Shown here: positions 26,823-34,910 of the stretch, in pieces
Layout: each line of letters begins with the position of its first letter
Numbering within the stretch: the stretch's first letter is position 1
Source of the DNA: Actinomycetota bacterium
GTDB lineage: Bacteria; Actinomycetota; Acidimicrobiia; IMCC26256; PALSA-555
Direction of reading: 5' to 3'
Assembly (NCBI GenBank): GCA_016870355.1
Contig: VGBR01000001.1
Span: forward strand, 376,989 to 440,988
DNA length: 64,000 bases
The notes under the pieces: model-generated
The model's input: the letters and a program-made list of their open reading frames with translations, nothing else
Databases searched by the model: none
What the model was told of the DNA's origin: nothing
Position numbers and translations under genes: made by a program

Positions 26823-28384
26823 CACGGCTCCTTCCGCGCCAATGCCGACTCGACTTCCTCGACGGTGAGGAACGGCGGCAGCACTCGCAGCACCTGCGGT
26901 GCGTACAGCGAACCGGCGAGCACGTCACGTGCGTCTCCCTCCGCCACGACCTCACCGTCTCCGAGCACGACGGCACGCGTCGCGCACCGCGCCGCGAGCT
27001 CGACGTCGTGGGTCGCGAGCACGGCTGCGCCACCGGCAGCAGCGTGCTCGTGGGCCATTCGTTCGAGCACGGTGCGCGAGTGCGCGTCCATGCCGCGGGT
27101 GGGCTCGTCGAGCAGCAGGACTTCTGCGCCGCCGACGGCCACCGACGCGATCGCGACGCGTTGGCGTTCGCCGCCCGACAGCGACCGTGGATGCCGGTCC
27201 GCGAGCTGCTCGAGACCCAGGCGCTGGAGCCAGCCGTCGACCGCGCCGTCATCCACGCGCTTGAGGAGCCGAAGCGTCTCCGCGACCTCGCGGCGCACAC
27301 TCGGCGCGAACAGCAGCAAGCCGGGATCCTGGGGGACGTAGCCGACGGTGGCGTCACCGGAGCGCGTGCCGCCGTCGATGTCCTGGAGGCTCGCGAGCGC
27401 GCGCAACAACGTGGTCTTGCCGGCACCGTTGCGGCCCAGGAGTGCGATCACGTCGCCGCGGTGGATGTCCATCGACACCGAGCGCAGCACCTTCTGTCCA
27501 CCGAGTGAGACGTCGAGGCGGTCGGCCTGCATCAACGGTTCGCCGCGAGTGGGCATTGACGGCTCGAACGGCGCGCCGAGCAGCGGATGCGATGTCGCGG
27601 CGGCGCGCGCCTCACGAACCGTGAGCGGGGGCGGATCCCACCCCAGCACGCGTCCGAGACGGGTGACGCTCGGCGCACCCGAGTAGTCCGCGAGCGCAGA
27701 TCTCGGCCGCGCGGGTGCCGACACCCGTCCGCCGTCGAGGATCGTGATCCGGTCCGCGAGCACCGCGGCGCGCTCCAGGCGGTGCTCCGCGAGCACGACG
27801 GTGGTGCCGAGATCGGCGTTGAGTCGACCAAGAGCCGCGAAGACGTCGTCCGCGCCTTGCGGATCGAGCTGCGAAGTCGGCTCGTCCAGCACGAGCGCCG
27901 ACGGTGCCGCGGCGAGCGCACCCGCGATCGCGGCGCGTTGGCGTTCGCCGCCCGAGAGGGTGGCTGGGGCCCGGTCCCGCAGGTGTGCGATCCCGAGCGC
28001 GTCGAGCGCTTCCTCGACGCGCCGCCGCATCGCCGACTCGGTCATGCCCAGGTTCTCCAGCACGAATGCAATGTCGCGTTCGACGTGGTCGACGACGAAC
28101 TGCCCTTCGGGGTCCTGACCGACGAACCCGACCACGTCGGCGAGCTCACGCGGAGCATGCGTCCGCGTGCTCCGTCCGAACGCGACCACCTCACCGCTGA
28201 ACCGGCCGCCCGACGAATGGGGGACGAGTCCGTTCACGCACCGCAGCAGCGTGCTCTTGCCCGAGCCCGAGCTTCCTGCGCACACGAGCACCTCGCCCGC
28301 AGTGATGCCGAGCTCGACGTCGTGCAGCGCGACGTCAGCGTCGGGGTACGCGAACGAGACGCCGTCGAAGGTGACGGCGCTCAT
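26822..28384 (-). CDS. ECF transporter ATPase with two fused ATP-binding domains
   Basis: 520 residues containing two complete ABC domains, so EcfA1 and EcfA2 are one protein. Domain 1 has Walker A GSSGSGKS at 37-44, signature LSGGE at 143-147 and Walker B ALVLDE at 163-168. Domain 2 has Walker A GRNGAGKT at 317-324, signature LSGGE at 402-406 and Walker B VLLLDE at 422-427. Both should hydrolyse ATP. The ATG at 28384 overlaps the T-component stop (28381) by four bases. It powers uptake through the T and S components. Confidence 0.92.
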   Translation of the reverse strand: MSAVTFDGVSFAYPDADVALHDVELGITAGEVLVCAGSSGSGKSTLLRCVNGLVPHSSGGRFSGEVVAFGRSTRTHAPRELADVVGFVGQDPEGQFVVDHVERDIAFVLENLGMTESAMRRRVEEALDALGIAHLRDRAPATLSGGERQRAAIAGALAAAPSALVLDEPTSQLDPQGADDVFAALGRLNADLGTTVVLAEHRLERAAVLADRITILDGGRVSAPARPRSALADYSGAPSVTRLGRVLGWDPPPLTVREARAAATSHPLLGAPFEPSMPTRGEPLMQADRLDVSLGGQKVLRSVSMDIHRGDVIALLGRNGAGKTTLLRALASLQDIDGGTRSGDATVGYVPQDPGLLLFAPSVRREVAETLRLLKRVDDGAVDGWLQRLGLEQLADRHPRSLSGGERQRVAIASVAVGGAEVLLLDEPTRGMDAHSRTVLERMAHEHAAAGGAAVLATHDVELAARCATRAVVLGDGEVVAEGDARDVLAGSLYAPQVLRVLPPFLTVEEVESALARKEP

Positions 28385-29514
28385 GCGGCCTCGGCGGCGC
28401 GGGTGCGAATCGTGACGGGGGAGTGAACCGCGACGGGCAATGAGCGGCGCGCGCAGGGTGCCAGCAACGCCAGCAGCGCAACCAACGGCAGCACGTTCGC
28501 ACTGGGGAACGCGAGTGGGTCCACTGGCCACTGCAGCGTCTCATCGCCGGACAGGCTGGCGACCGCCAGGGCGACGGGTGCGACGCAGGCCGCGGCCACG
28601 GTGGTCCAGTCCGCGGCAGTCATCCGCCGGCGTCGGTACCTCGTGCGGGTCGACGCGCCCGACACGAGGATCGTGGCCGCGGCCACTGCGATCGCGCCGA
28701 TGATTCCGAGCACGAGCGCGGTGGTGCCCGCACGCGCGACGAGTGCGACGAACGCGGCCGCAAGTGCCAGCAGCGCACCCGCCCCGCACCACCCGGCGAG
28801 GCGCTCGCGACGCGCAGGCGGCCGGTGTCCGAAGCCACGGGCGTCGAGCGACTCCGACAATGAGACGGCGCGCTCCAGTCCGCTCTCGAGCACCGGGACG
28901 AGCCGTCGCAACAGGCGTCCACGCCCCACTCTTCGTCCGCCGGTGCGGGCGCGGTCGGCCTCACCGACGTCGTGCGCAGCCGTGATGATCGACGGGACGA
29001 ACGCCAGCGCGACCACGATCACCAGGCCGAGCTCGTGAAACGCACGCGGCGCGGCCTGCACCAGCTCGTAGTGCGAGGCGACCGCATTGAATGCCGCGAA
29101 CACCGCCACGATCCCCACGATCACGAGGCTCTCGGCTGTGGCGTAGGTGACGATCTCGGTCTGGATGTCGCCGCCGACGGTGAACCCGCCCAGCAGCTCA
29201 GGGAGCGTGAACGACGGCGTAGTGAAGAGGACGTCGTTCCCGCCGTGCGCGGTGGCCGCGGTGAGGATCACGCGCAGCACTCCGAAGAGGATCGCGACGC
29301 CCACCAGGAGCGGGAAGGCTCGGGCGAACGGTCCGCCGAGGCCGTGGGCTTCGACGACGACCCAGGCGATCGCGATGACGACAAGCACGTAGAGCGGATT
29401 GGGTGCGAGCTGCACCGCGGTCGCGCCGGCGAGCGCCCAGAGCAGCCAGGTGAGCGCGTGCCACGGTCGATCGGTGGGTGTGATCGCTGGCGAGGTTTGC
29501 GAGGAGTCGGACAT
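28381..29514 (-). CDS. ECF transporter T component (CbiQ/EcfT family)
   Basis: 377 residues from the ATG at 29514, longer than the usual 260-residue EcfT because of extra C-terminal helices. The coupling region is present: a basic stretch after EADRARTGGRR and the ARG motif in SESLDARGFGHR, which contacts the two ATPase domains. It is the first gene of the T-A-S operon. Its start lies only about 40 bases from the 5' edge of a riboswitch read on the opposite strand, so its own promoter must lie inside that leader region. No riboswitch is seen on this strand. Confidence 0.85.
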   Translation of the reverse strand: MSDSSQTSPAITPTDRPWHALTWLLWALAGATAVQLAPNPLYVLVVIAIAWVVVEAHGLGGPFARAFPLLVGVAILFGVLRVILTAATAHGGNDVLFTTPSFTLPELLGGFTVGGDIQTEIVTYATAESLVIVGIVAVFAAFNAVASHYELVQAAPRAFHELGLVIVVALAFVPSIITAAHDVGEADRARTGGRRVGRGRLLRRLVPVLESGLERAVSLSESLDARGFGHRPPARRERLAGWCGAGALLALAAAFVALVARAGTTALVLGIIGAIAVAAATILVSGASTRTRYRRRRMTAADWTTVAAACVAPVALAVASLSGDETLQWPVDPLAFPSANVLPLVALLALLAPCARRSLPVAVHSPVTIRTRAAEAA

Positions 29515-29550
29515 CGGTCGTACGGTCACGCCTGACAGCGGTTGCGCGCA

Positions 29551-29705
29551 GCCCGGATGCTGCGTGCGGTCCCCGGTTCGCCGGGGACGGGGGAAGTCGG
29601 TGCGAGACCGACGCTGACCCGCAACTGTGAGTGGCTCTGCAGCCGCCGGACGAACCGGCAACTGCACACCGCGAGCCAGGCTACCTGCCGCCGTCCGCCG
29701 GGCCA
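29551..29705 (+). promoter_or_regulatory. Cobalamin (AdoCbl-type) riboswitch
   Basis: The conserved core is easy to read: GGGGGAAGTCGGTGCGAGACC, then GCTGACCCGCAACTGTGA, and a 3' B12 box AGCCAGGCTACCTGCC at about 29674-29690, with a GC-clamped stem at the 5' side (GTCCCCGGttcgCCGGGGAC). Spacing and order fit the cobalamin riboswitch class. It lies 80 bases before the ATG at 29785. A CCACC-ttcg-GGTGG hairpin and the GGCGGAGGAAC ribosome site follow, so control is probably of translation or of early termination, lowering expression of the secreted pair when B12 is plentiful. Confidence 0.93.
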
Positions 29706-29784
29706 CCGGCGCTCCCGTTGGGAGGCCACCTTCGGGTGGTCGTGATACGGCCCTCGTGGACCAGGGGCTGGCGGAGGAACACTC

Positions 29785-31347
29785 ATGGCTCGTCGTCCCC
29801 GTCGCGCGGCGTCGTTCGTCGCGCTCTTAGCACTCGTTGCAGCACTCGTTGCAGCACTCGTTCCCGCCGCGCTCTCCGGCGCGGCGTCGCCGGCTGCGGA
29901 GGCCGCGCTCTCGTGGCTTCGGGCGCAGCAGCAGGCCGACGGAGGCTTCGAAGTCCTGGGCTTCCCGGGCTTCGAGACGTCGGACGCGGTCTTCGCGGTC
30001 GCTTCCGGCGCGCAGACCGGCCCCTGGGACGCCGAGACCGCGCTCGGAGCAGTCGCGGCAACACGTGTCGGGGGCATCGGCAACAGCCCGCTGGACCACC
30101 TGGACAACCTTGCTGACACGCCGATCACGAAGGGCCAGGCAGCCAAGGTCATCGTGTTGGCGACCAACCCCCTCGGGATCGACGCCACGCAGTTCGACCC
30201 AAGGTGTGACGGCGGGACGACCAACCTGGTGACGGTCCTCGGCGCACCAGGTGTGGATGGCCAGTTCGGGTTCTCGCTCGGCGCGTTCAACTCGGTCCTG
30301 TACGCGGCGCGCGCGTACGCGTTGACCGCCGGTGCCGGGCAGCTTCCGGACGCCAGCGTCACGACGATCCGCAACGCACAGAAGTCGGACGGCTCATGGT
30401 CGTTCGACGGCAGCAGCGTCGGCACGGGAGGCGACATCGACACGACGGCGCAGGCAGCCCTCACCCTGTTGGAGGACGGCGACATCCTTGCCACCGATGC
30501 CGACGTGGATGAGGCACTTGATTACCTCGAGGGCCAGCAGCAGGGCAGTGGGGCGTGGCAGTCGTTCTTCGTCGACGACGCGAACTCGACCGCGATGGCG
30601 CTCCTCGCGCTCGGTGTCGCGGGTCGCACCACGACGCTTGCCGCCGGCGATGCGTGGCTCGCGTCCCAGCAACAGGGCGACGGTCGGATCGCGAGTCAGA
30701 ACGACGGGTTCGGCATCAACACCTTCGCCACGTCACAGGCAATCCAGGGACTCGTGCGGCTCGACGTGCCCCGCGCGACGTCGCCGATCGCGATGGCATG
30801 TTCGGACGGCGACGGCATCACCGACGAGACCGAGTGGGGTGCGCCGAACGGTGGCGACGGGAACAACGACGGAGTGCCTGACACCGATCAGGCGGACGTC
30901 GCGTCTCTTCCCGACGTGGTCACCGGTGGCTATGTCACGATCGACTCCGCGGCCGGCGCAGTCGAGGACATCACGTCGGTCAACCCGTCGTCACTGGCCG
31001 CGCTCCCGACGGGTGTCACCTTGCCTCGGGGTGCCCTGCAGTTCACGATCGCAGGCGTCGGTGTCGGTGGCACCGTCACCGTGCAGGTCACGTTCCACGG
31101 CGGACCTGCGTTGACGAAGTACTACAAGCTTCGCGGCGGGGTGTGGACCGACTTCAGCGCCAACGCGACGTTCGCCGGCAACGTCATCACGTTGACCCTC
31201 GTCGACGGCGGCGCGGGCGATGCCGGCGGGGTCGACGGCGAGATCGTCGACCCGAGCGGACCGGCGGCAGTGAGCGTAGGCGCCGGGGGCGGCACCGGTG
31301 GTGTGCCGAACGCGATCGTCGCCCACCCCAGCAACCTCACCGGATGA
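29785..31347 (+). CDS. Secreted terpenoid-cyclase/transcobalamin alpha-barrel-like protein with choice-of-anchor-U domain
   Basis: 520 residues. Signal peptide 1-35, containing a short tandem duplication (LVAALVAALV). Residues 38-330 hold alpha/alpha-barrel repeats of the prenyltransferase/squalene-oxidase type (SWLRAQQQADGGF; IRNAQKSDGSWSF; YLEGQQQGSGAWQSF; WLASQQQGDGRI), the fold of the B12-binding alpha-domain of transcobalamin and intrinsic factor. Residues 341-371 form an Asp-rich calcium-loop segment (DGDGITDETEW). Residues 375-495 match a choice-of-anchor-U beta domain (DGEIVDPSGPA). The start has GGAGG eight bases upstream and sits behind the cobalamin riboswitch. It is coupled to the DUF4430 gene by an ATGA overlap. 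B12 binding is inferred. Confidence 0.85.
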   Translation: MARRPRRAASFVALLALVAALVAALVPAALSGAASPAAEAALSWLRAQQQADGGFEVLGFPGFETSDAVFAVASGAQTGPWDAETALGAVAATRVGGIGNSPLDHLDNLADTPITKGQAAKVIVLATNPLGIDATQFDPRCDGGTTNLVTVLGAPGVDGQFGFSLGAFNSVLYAARAYALTAGAGQLPDASVTTIRNAQKSDGSWSFDGSSVGTGGDIDTTAQAALTLLEDGDILATDADVDEALDYLEGQQQGSGAWQSFFVDDANSTAMALLALGVAGRTTTLAAGDAWLASQQQGDGRIASQNDGFGINTFATSQAIQGLVRLDVPRATSPIAMACSDGDGITDETEWGAPNGGDGNNDGVPDTDQADVASLPDVVTGGYVTIDSAAGAVEDITSVNPSSLAALPTGVTLPRGALQFTIAGVGVGGTVTVQVTFHGGPALTKYYKLRGGVWTDFSANATFAGNVITLTLVDGGAGDAGGVDGEIVDPSGPAAVSVGAGGGTGGVPNAIVAHPSNLTG

Positions 31348-32156
31348 TGCGCAGCATCCGGCGTGCGATTGCGCTCACGGCACTCGTTGTTGCGGGTGCG
31401 GCGCTCCAACCCGCCGCACCCGCGCACGCGGCGACAAGTCGCGCCGTGATCGTGATCGGCAACAGCACGTACACGGTCTCGTTCAACGGGACCATCACGG
31501 GACTTCAAGCGCTGCAGATGGTCGCGAGCGTCGAGACGGTCGGGTACGGCGCGGGCACTGCGGTGTGCAAGATCAACGGCGTCGGCAACCCCGCAGTTCC
31601 TGGGCAGTGCCTCGGCGAGACCAGTGGGCAGTACTGGTCGTACTGGCGCTCGCCTCCGGGTTCGAATGGTTGGACCTACTCGGGACGCGGCGCCGGGAGC
31701 ACGACGGTCTCTGACGGCTCGGTGGAGGGATGGGCGTTCGGGTCGGGCTCACCTCCTCCATACCGCTCGTTCTGCGACGTCGCCGGCTGCGCGCCACCAC
31801 CGCCACCGACCACGGCACCGACCACCAGTGCCGCGTCACCAGGAGGGTCGTCGGGGAGCGCCGCGTCCTCGGGTGACGATTCCACCCGCGGCGGTGATGC
31901 CTCCTCGAAGGGATCCGCGGCGGCGTCCGAGGACCCGTCGTCATCGTCGGCGTCGGCCGATGACAAGGGAGGCGGGAACGAGGGGAGTGACGACTCGGAG
32001 TCGGCCGCGGACACGCCGAGCGGAGGCCGCCCGAACGTCGCCGCGGATGACGGCGATGGTCTCTCGACGGGGACGGTTGCCGTCGCGGCCGCGGTCGTTG
32101 GCCTCGGTGGCGCGGGCGTCGTGCTCCGTCGACGGCGGATGCGACTGCTGCGCTAG
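31344..32156 (+). CDS. Surface-tethered DUF4430 (transcobalamin beta-domain-like) protein
   Basis: 270 residues. Signal peptide 1-30 ending AHA. Residues 33-140 are a DUF4430-type domain: TGLQALQMVASVETVGYG, a Cys75/Cys89 pair and GQYWSYWRS followed by NGWTYSGRGAG, the block seen in the beta-domain of transcobalamin and intrinsic factor. Residues 150-238 are a Pro then Ser/Gly/Asp-rich linker. A hydrophobic helix at 242-261 followed by RRRRMRLLR forms a membrane anchor; no LPxTG is seen. The domain would thus stand off the cell surface. It starts inside the stop of the alpha-barrel gene and shares its riboswitch. Confidence 0.85.
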   Translation: MMRSIRRAIALTALVVAGAALQPAAPAHAATSRAVIVIGNSTYTVSFNGTITGLQALQMVASVETVGYGAGTAVCKINGVGNPAVPGQCLGETSGQYWSYWRSPPGSNGWTYSGRGAGSTTVSDGSVEGWAFGSGSPPPYRSFCDVAGCAPPPPPTTAPTTSAASPGGSSGSAASSGDDSTRGGDASSKGSAAASEDPSSSSASADDKGGGNEGSDDSESAADTPSGGRPNVAADDGDGLSTGTVAVAAAVVGLGGAGVVLRRRRMRLLR

Positions 32157-32178
32157 TAGGCGTCGAGGACTTCGCGCG

Positions 32179-32928
32179 CTACCGACACCGCAACACGAAG
32201 ACGCCCCACCCGAGGTGGTGTCGACCGTGGGCGAGGTAGCTGCGGCGCAAGTGGTCGCGAATCGCTCGAACGTCAGCGGCGTCGGGATCGTGCGCGTGCT
32301 CGTCGAGCCACTGCGCGACGTTGAGCCACTGGCTTGCCGCGTACCGGTCCCAGGTCTCCTCGGTCGCCAGCACCATCTCGACGAGGTCGAGTCCCGCGTC
32401 CTCGAAGCGCACCAACGTGCCGGCCAGGTCGACGAAGTCGCCTCCTTCGCAGAGCTGCTCGTGCACGGCTGGTGACGGGTCGTTCTGCACGTATGGCTTG
32501 CCCATGAGGAGCCAGCCGCCGCCGCGCACGGCCCGGACCATGAGGTCGAGCGTCCCCGCAAGCCCGCCGCCGATCCAGCTCGCGCCGATGCAGCTCACCA
32601 CGTCGAAGGACGCGGGCTCGCTCGCGTACGTGGCGGCATCGCCTTCGAGGAACTCCAGAAGGTGCGAGACGCCGAGCTCGTCGGCGCGAGCCGTCGCCAC
32701 CGTGGTGTACGGAAAGAACACATCGATCCCGACGCCGGCGATCCCGTGGCGACTTGCGAGCTGACAGAGCATCTCGCCCTTGCCTGACGCGAGGTCCAAC
32801 TGACGTTGGTCGTGCCCGAGCCCGCAGATCTCGCCGAGCAGCACGACCTGCTCAGGCGCGAGCGGGTTCATGATCCGATGCGTCGACTCCGAGATCTCGT
32901 GATAGCGGTGCACGTCAACCACACGCAC
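32179..32928 (-). CDS. Class I SAM-dependent methyltransferase
   Basis: 249 residues. Motif I is QLDLASGKGEMLCQLA, followed by an acidic strand end GVGIDVFFPY and motif IV-like FDVVSCIGASWIGGG. This is a small-molecule methyltransferase type with an N-terminal helix (HRYHEISESTHRIMNP). Several GTG starts lie close together (32928 to about 32913), so the first few residues are uncertain. It converges on the DUF4430 gene with a 22-base gap. No link to B12 methyl chemistry can be claimed. Confidence 0.82.
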   Translation of the reverse strand: MRVVDVHRYHEISESTHRIMNPLAPEQVVLLGEICGLGHDQRQLDLASGKGEMLCQLASRHGIAGVGIDVFFPYTTVATARADELGVSHLLEFLEGDAATYASEPASFDVVSCIGASWIGGGLAGTLDLMVRAVRGGGWLLMGKPYVQNDPSPAVHEQLCEGGDFVDLAGTLVRFEDAGLDLVEMVLATEETWDRYAASQWLNVAQWLDEHAHDPDAADVRAIRDHLRRSYLAHGRHHLGWGVFVLRCR

Positions 32929-32965
32929 TGCCTACCAACCCGGTCCCCTCCCGTTCGGACAATTT

Positions 32966-33004
32966 GGAGAGCGTGGGGGGCATCCACGGCCCCACACGCT
33001 CTCC
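32966..33004. repeat. Long near-perfect inverted repeat between divergent genes
   Basis: GGAGAGCGTGGGG (from 32966) is matched by CCCCACACGCTCTCC (ending 33004), with a single one- or two-base bulge around a short loop. It lies between the divergent methyltransferase and DUF2277 genes. No T-run follows, and neither gene ends here, so it is more likely an operator or mRNA-leader hairpin than a terminator. Confidence 0.55.
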
Positions 33005-33057
33005 AGCACGATGTGTCGCGGGCGAATCAGGTGTATCCGCCCCCTAGCCTGGGCGGC

Positions 33058-33321
33058 ATGTGCCGGAACATCACCGAGCTGCGTGGCCTCGAGCCGCCAG
33101 CGACCCATGAAGAAGTCGACGCGGCCGCGCGTCAGTTCGTCCGCAAGGTGACGGGGATCGCCAAGCCGACCGGCGACATTGCCGATCGTTGCGACGCGGT
33201 CGCGGTCACGGAGCTGATCGAGGGGTTGCTCGCGGCGCTCCCGCCCCGGCGGCAGCCGACGATCCCGCCGTTGCGCCGTCCCGAGGTGCGGGCGCGCATG
33301 GGCCTCGCCCCCATCTCCTAG
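33058..33321 (+). CDS. DUF2277 family protein
   Basis: 87 residues from the ATG at 33058. It opens MCRNITELRGLEPPAT and continues EEVDAAARQFVRKVTGI, the conserved start of the DUF2277 family of small helical proteins, and ends with a Pro/Arg-rich tail. Length is normal for the family. Function is unknown. Upstream lies a strong inverted repeat. Confidence 0.85.
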   Translation: MCRNITELRGLEPPATHEEVDAAARQFVRKVTGIAKPTGDIADRCDAVAVTELIEGLLAALPPRRQPTIPPLRRPEVRARMGLAPIS

Positions 33322-33370
33322 ATCGTCAGGTCAGCAGCTCGACGGTCGTGAAGTGCACGCAAGTCGTTGC

Positions 33371-33490
33371 GCGGCGCCGGCCTTCACGGTCGCGCTGGCA
33401 TGGATCATCTTGAAAGAGCCGATCGCTCGCATCCAATCGATCGGTCTCGTGCTCGCGTTCACCGGGTTCGTGCTCATCGCCGCGGGCTGA
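33371..33490 (+). pseudogene. EamA/DMT-family transporter, C-terminal remnant
   Basis: Forty codons ending at the TGA at 33488 read FTVALAWIILKEPIA, then IGLVLAFTGFVLIAAG, the last two helices of drug/metabolite transporters (EamA), including the conserved Glu-Pro after the first helix. The eight preceding helices are absent; DUF2277 ends 50 bases upstream. It has no start and cannot be functional. Confidence 0.65.
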
Positions 33491-33508
33491 CGACTAGACA
33501 TCCCTCCG

Positions 33509-34543
33509 ATGCTGACCCCTCTCCCGATCACTGGCCGCCCCATCCGACTCGCCGTCGTCGGCTTGGGCACGGTGTCCGAGCTCGGGTTGCCGCCGTACAT
33601 CGGGCGCGACGACGTCGAGGTGGTCGGGTTGTGCGACCGCGATCCTGCGCGGCTCGAGCGCTGAGGCGCCGTGTGGCCGGATGCGGCGCGGTGCACCGAG
33701 CTCAGCGAGATGCTCGGCATCGATGCCGACGTGGTCGATGTGCTGGTGCCGCCGCCGTTTCATGGTGACGTCGTGTGCCAGGTGCTCGAAGCCGGCTACC
33801 ACGTCCAGGTGCAGAAGCCGCTCGCGCGGAGCCTCGAAGAGGCCGACCGGATGCTCGCCGCCGCACGCGCGACCGGCGCGGTATTGCGGGTGAAGGAGGA
33901 CTACATCTTCTTCCCGCCGATCACGAAGCTCGCCGAGGTCGCTCGTTCGGGTGAGATCGGTGAGCCCGCGGGCATCCACATGAAGATCGTCGCCACCGGC
34001 CGCGGCGGCTGGGACGTGCCGGCGTCGAGCTGGGAATGGCACTTCAACCAGGCCAAGGACGGGCGCGGGATGCTCGTGTTCGACCACGGATGGCACCAGT
34101 TCGCGGTGGCGATCTGGTTGCTCGGGCCGATTCGGCGCACGTTCGGCTGGGTCGGTTCGACCGAGATCGTGCCCGGCATCTCGATGGATCCACCGTCGAC
34201 GTTCATCTGGGAGCACGAGAGCGGCGTGCGGGGGGTGATGGACATCACGTTCTCGCTCGACCAGTACTTCCGCTCCGAGTGGTACACCGGCGACGAGCGC
34301 GTCGAGCTCACGGGCACCCGCGGCTATGTGCGCTGCAACCGCTGAGATCCGCGGGTACCACGCACCCCCAGACACCTTGCCCGCTGGATTCGAGGCTTCA
34401 CCGACCATGCGCTGGCGTACTTCCGTGGTGAGACGGACGCTCTCACCATGAGCGGCGATCAGGCGCGCGAGGTGCTCGTCGCGCTGCTCGCCGCGGTCGA
34501 GTCGGGCAAGACCGGCGTCCCCGTCGACGTCCCACGTTCCTGA
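33509..34543 (+). pseudogene. Gfo/Idh/MocA-type oxidoreductase, disrupted
   Basis: From the ATG at 33509 a Rossmann start is clear (RLAVVGLGTVSELGLPPY, then VVGLCDRDPARLER). An in-frame TGA at 33662 (codon 52) then interrupts it. The same frame continues with VPPPFHGDVVCQVLEAGYHVQV and the KEDYIFF and HFNQAKDGRG blocks to another TGA at 34343. Beyond it, similarity goes on in the next frame (GYHAPPDTLPAGFEAS) and returns to the first (DHALAYFRGETDALTMSGDQ) up to 34543. About 20 family residues seem deleted near 34340. A nonsense change plus indels mark a decaying gene. Confidence 0.75.
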
Positions 34544-34556
34544 CTCCCGGGATCGG

Positions 34557-34910
34557 TCACTCGGGCCGCGCCTGGATCTTCGAGAAGTCGAAGCTCATCA
34601 CCTGCTGGGCGACGATCGTGACGCCACCACCTGCGTCGGGCTCGGCAACGCCGTGCACCGACACGCCTCGTAGCTCGTAGTAGCTCGGGCACACCTCGGC
34701 GGCCCCGCACACCCGAGGATCGCGATCGACCGCGTCACGCAGGCGCCCGTCGACCTCGATCACCAGGTGCCCCTCCTCGCACCGGCTCGGGACGATCGCG
34801 ATGTCAGGCGCGCCCGTGCTGTCGAGGGTCGCCAACGCGATGTGCGAGCGTGTCATCAGGAAGCTCTCGACCTCGTCCGACGTCATGCGGATCGACTCGC
34901 GCGGCGACAT
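34557..34910 (-). CDS. PPOX-class (pyridoxamine phosphate oxidase-like) protein
   Basis: 117 residues from the ATG at 34910. The split-barrel pattern is VESFLMTRSHIALATLDSTGAPDIAIVP, then HLVIEVDGRLRDAVDRDPRVCGAAEV. This group binds F420 or FMN. The start overlaps the stop of a second PPOX gene upstream by four bases, so two homologous split-barrel proteins are made together and may form a heterodimer. Reaction unknown. Confidence 0.78.
   Translation of the reverse strand: MSPRESIRMTSDEVESFLMTRSHIALATLDSTGAPDIAIVPSRCEEGHLVIEVDGRLRDAVDRDPRVCGAAEVCPSYYELRGVSVHGVAEPDAGGGVTIVAQQVMSFDFSKIQARPE

Noticed and set aside
33662-33664. In-frame TGA as a possible selenocysteine codon in the Gfo/Idh gene
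   Set aside because: The family has no selenocysteine site here, no SECIS-like hairpin is evident, and further frame damage is found downstream. A nonsense mutation is simpler.
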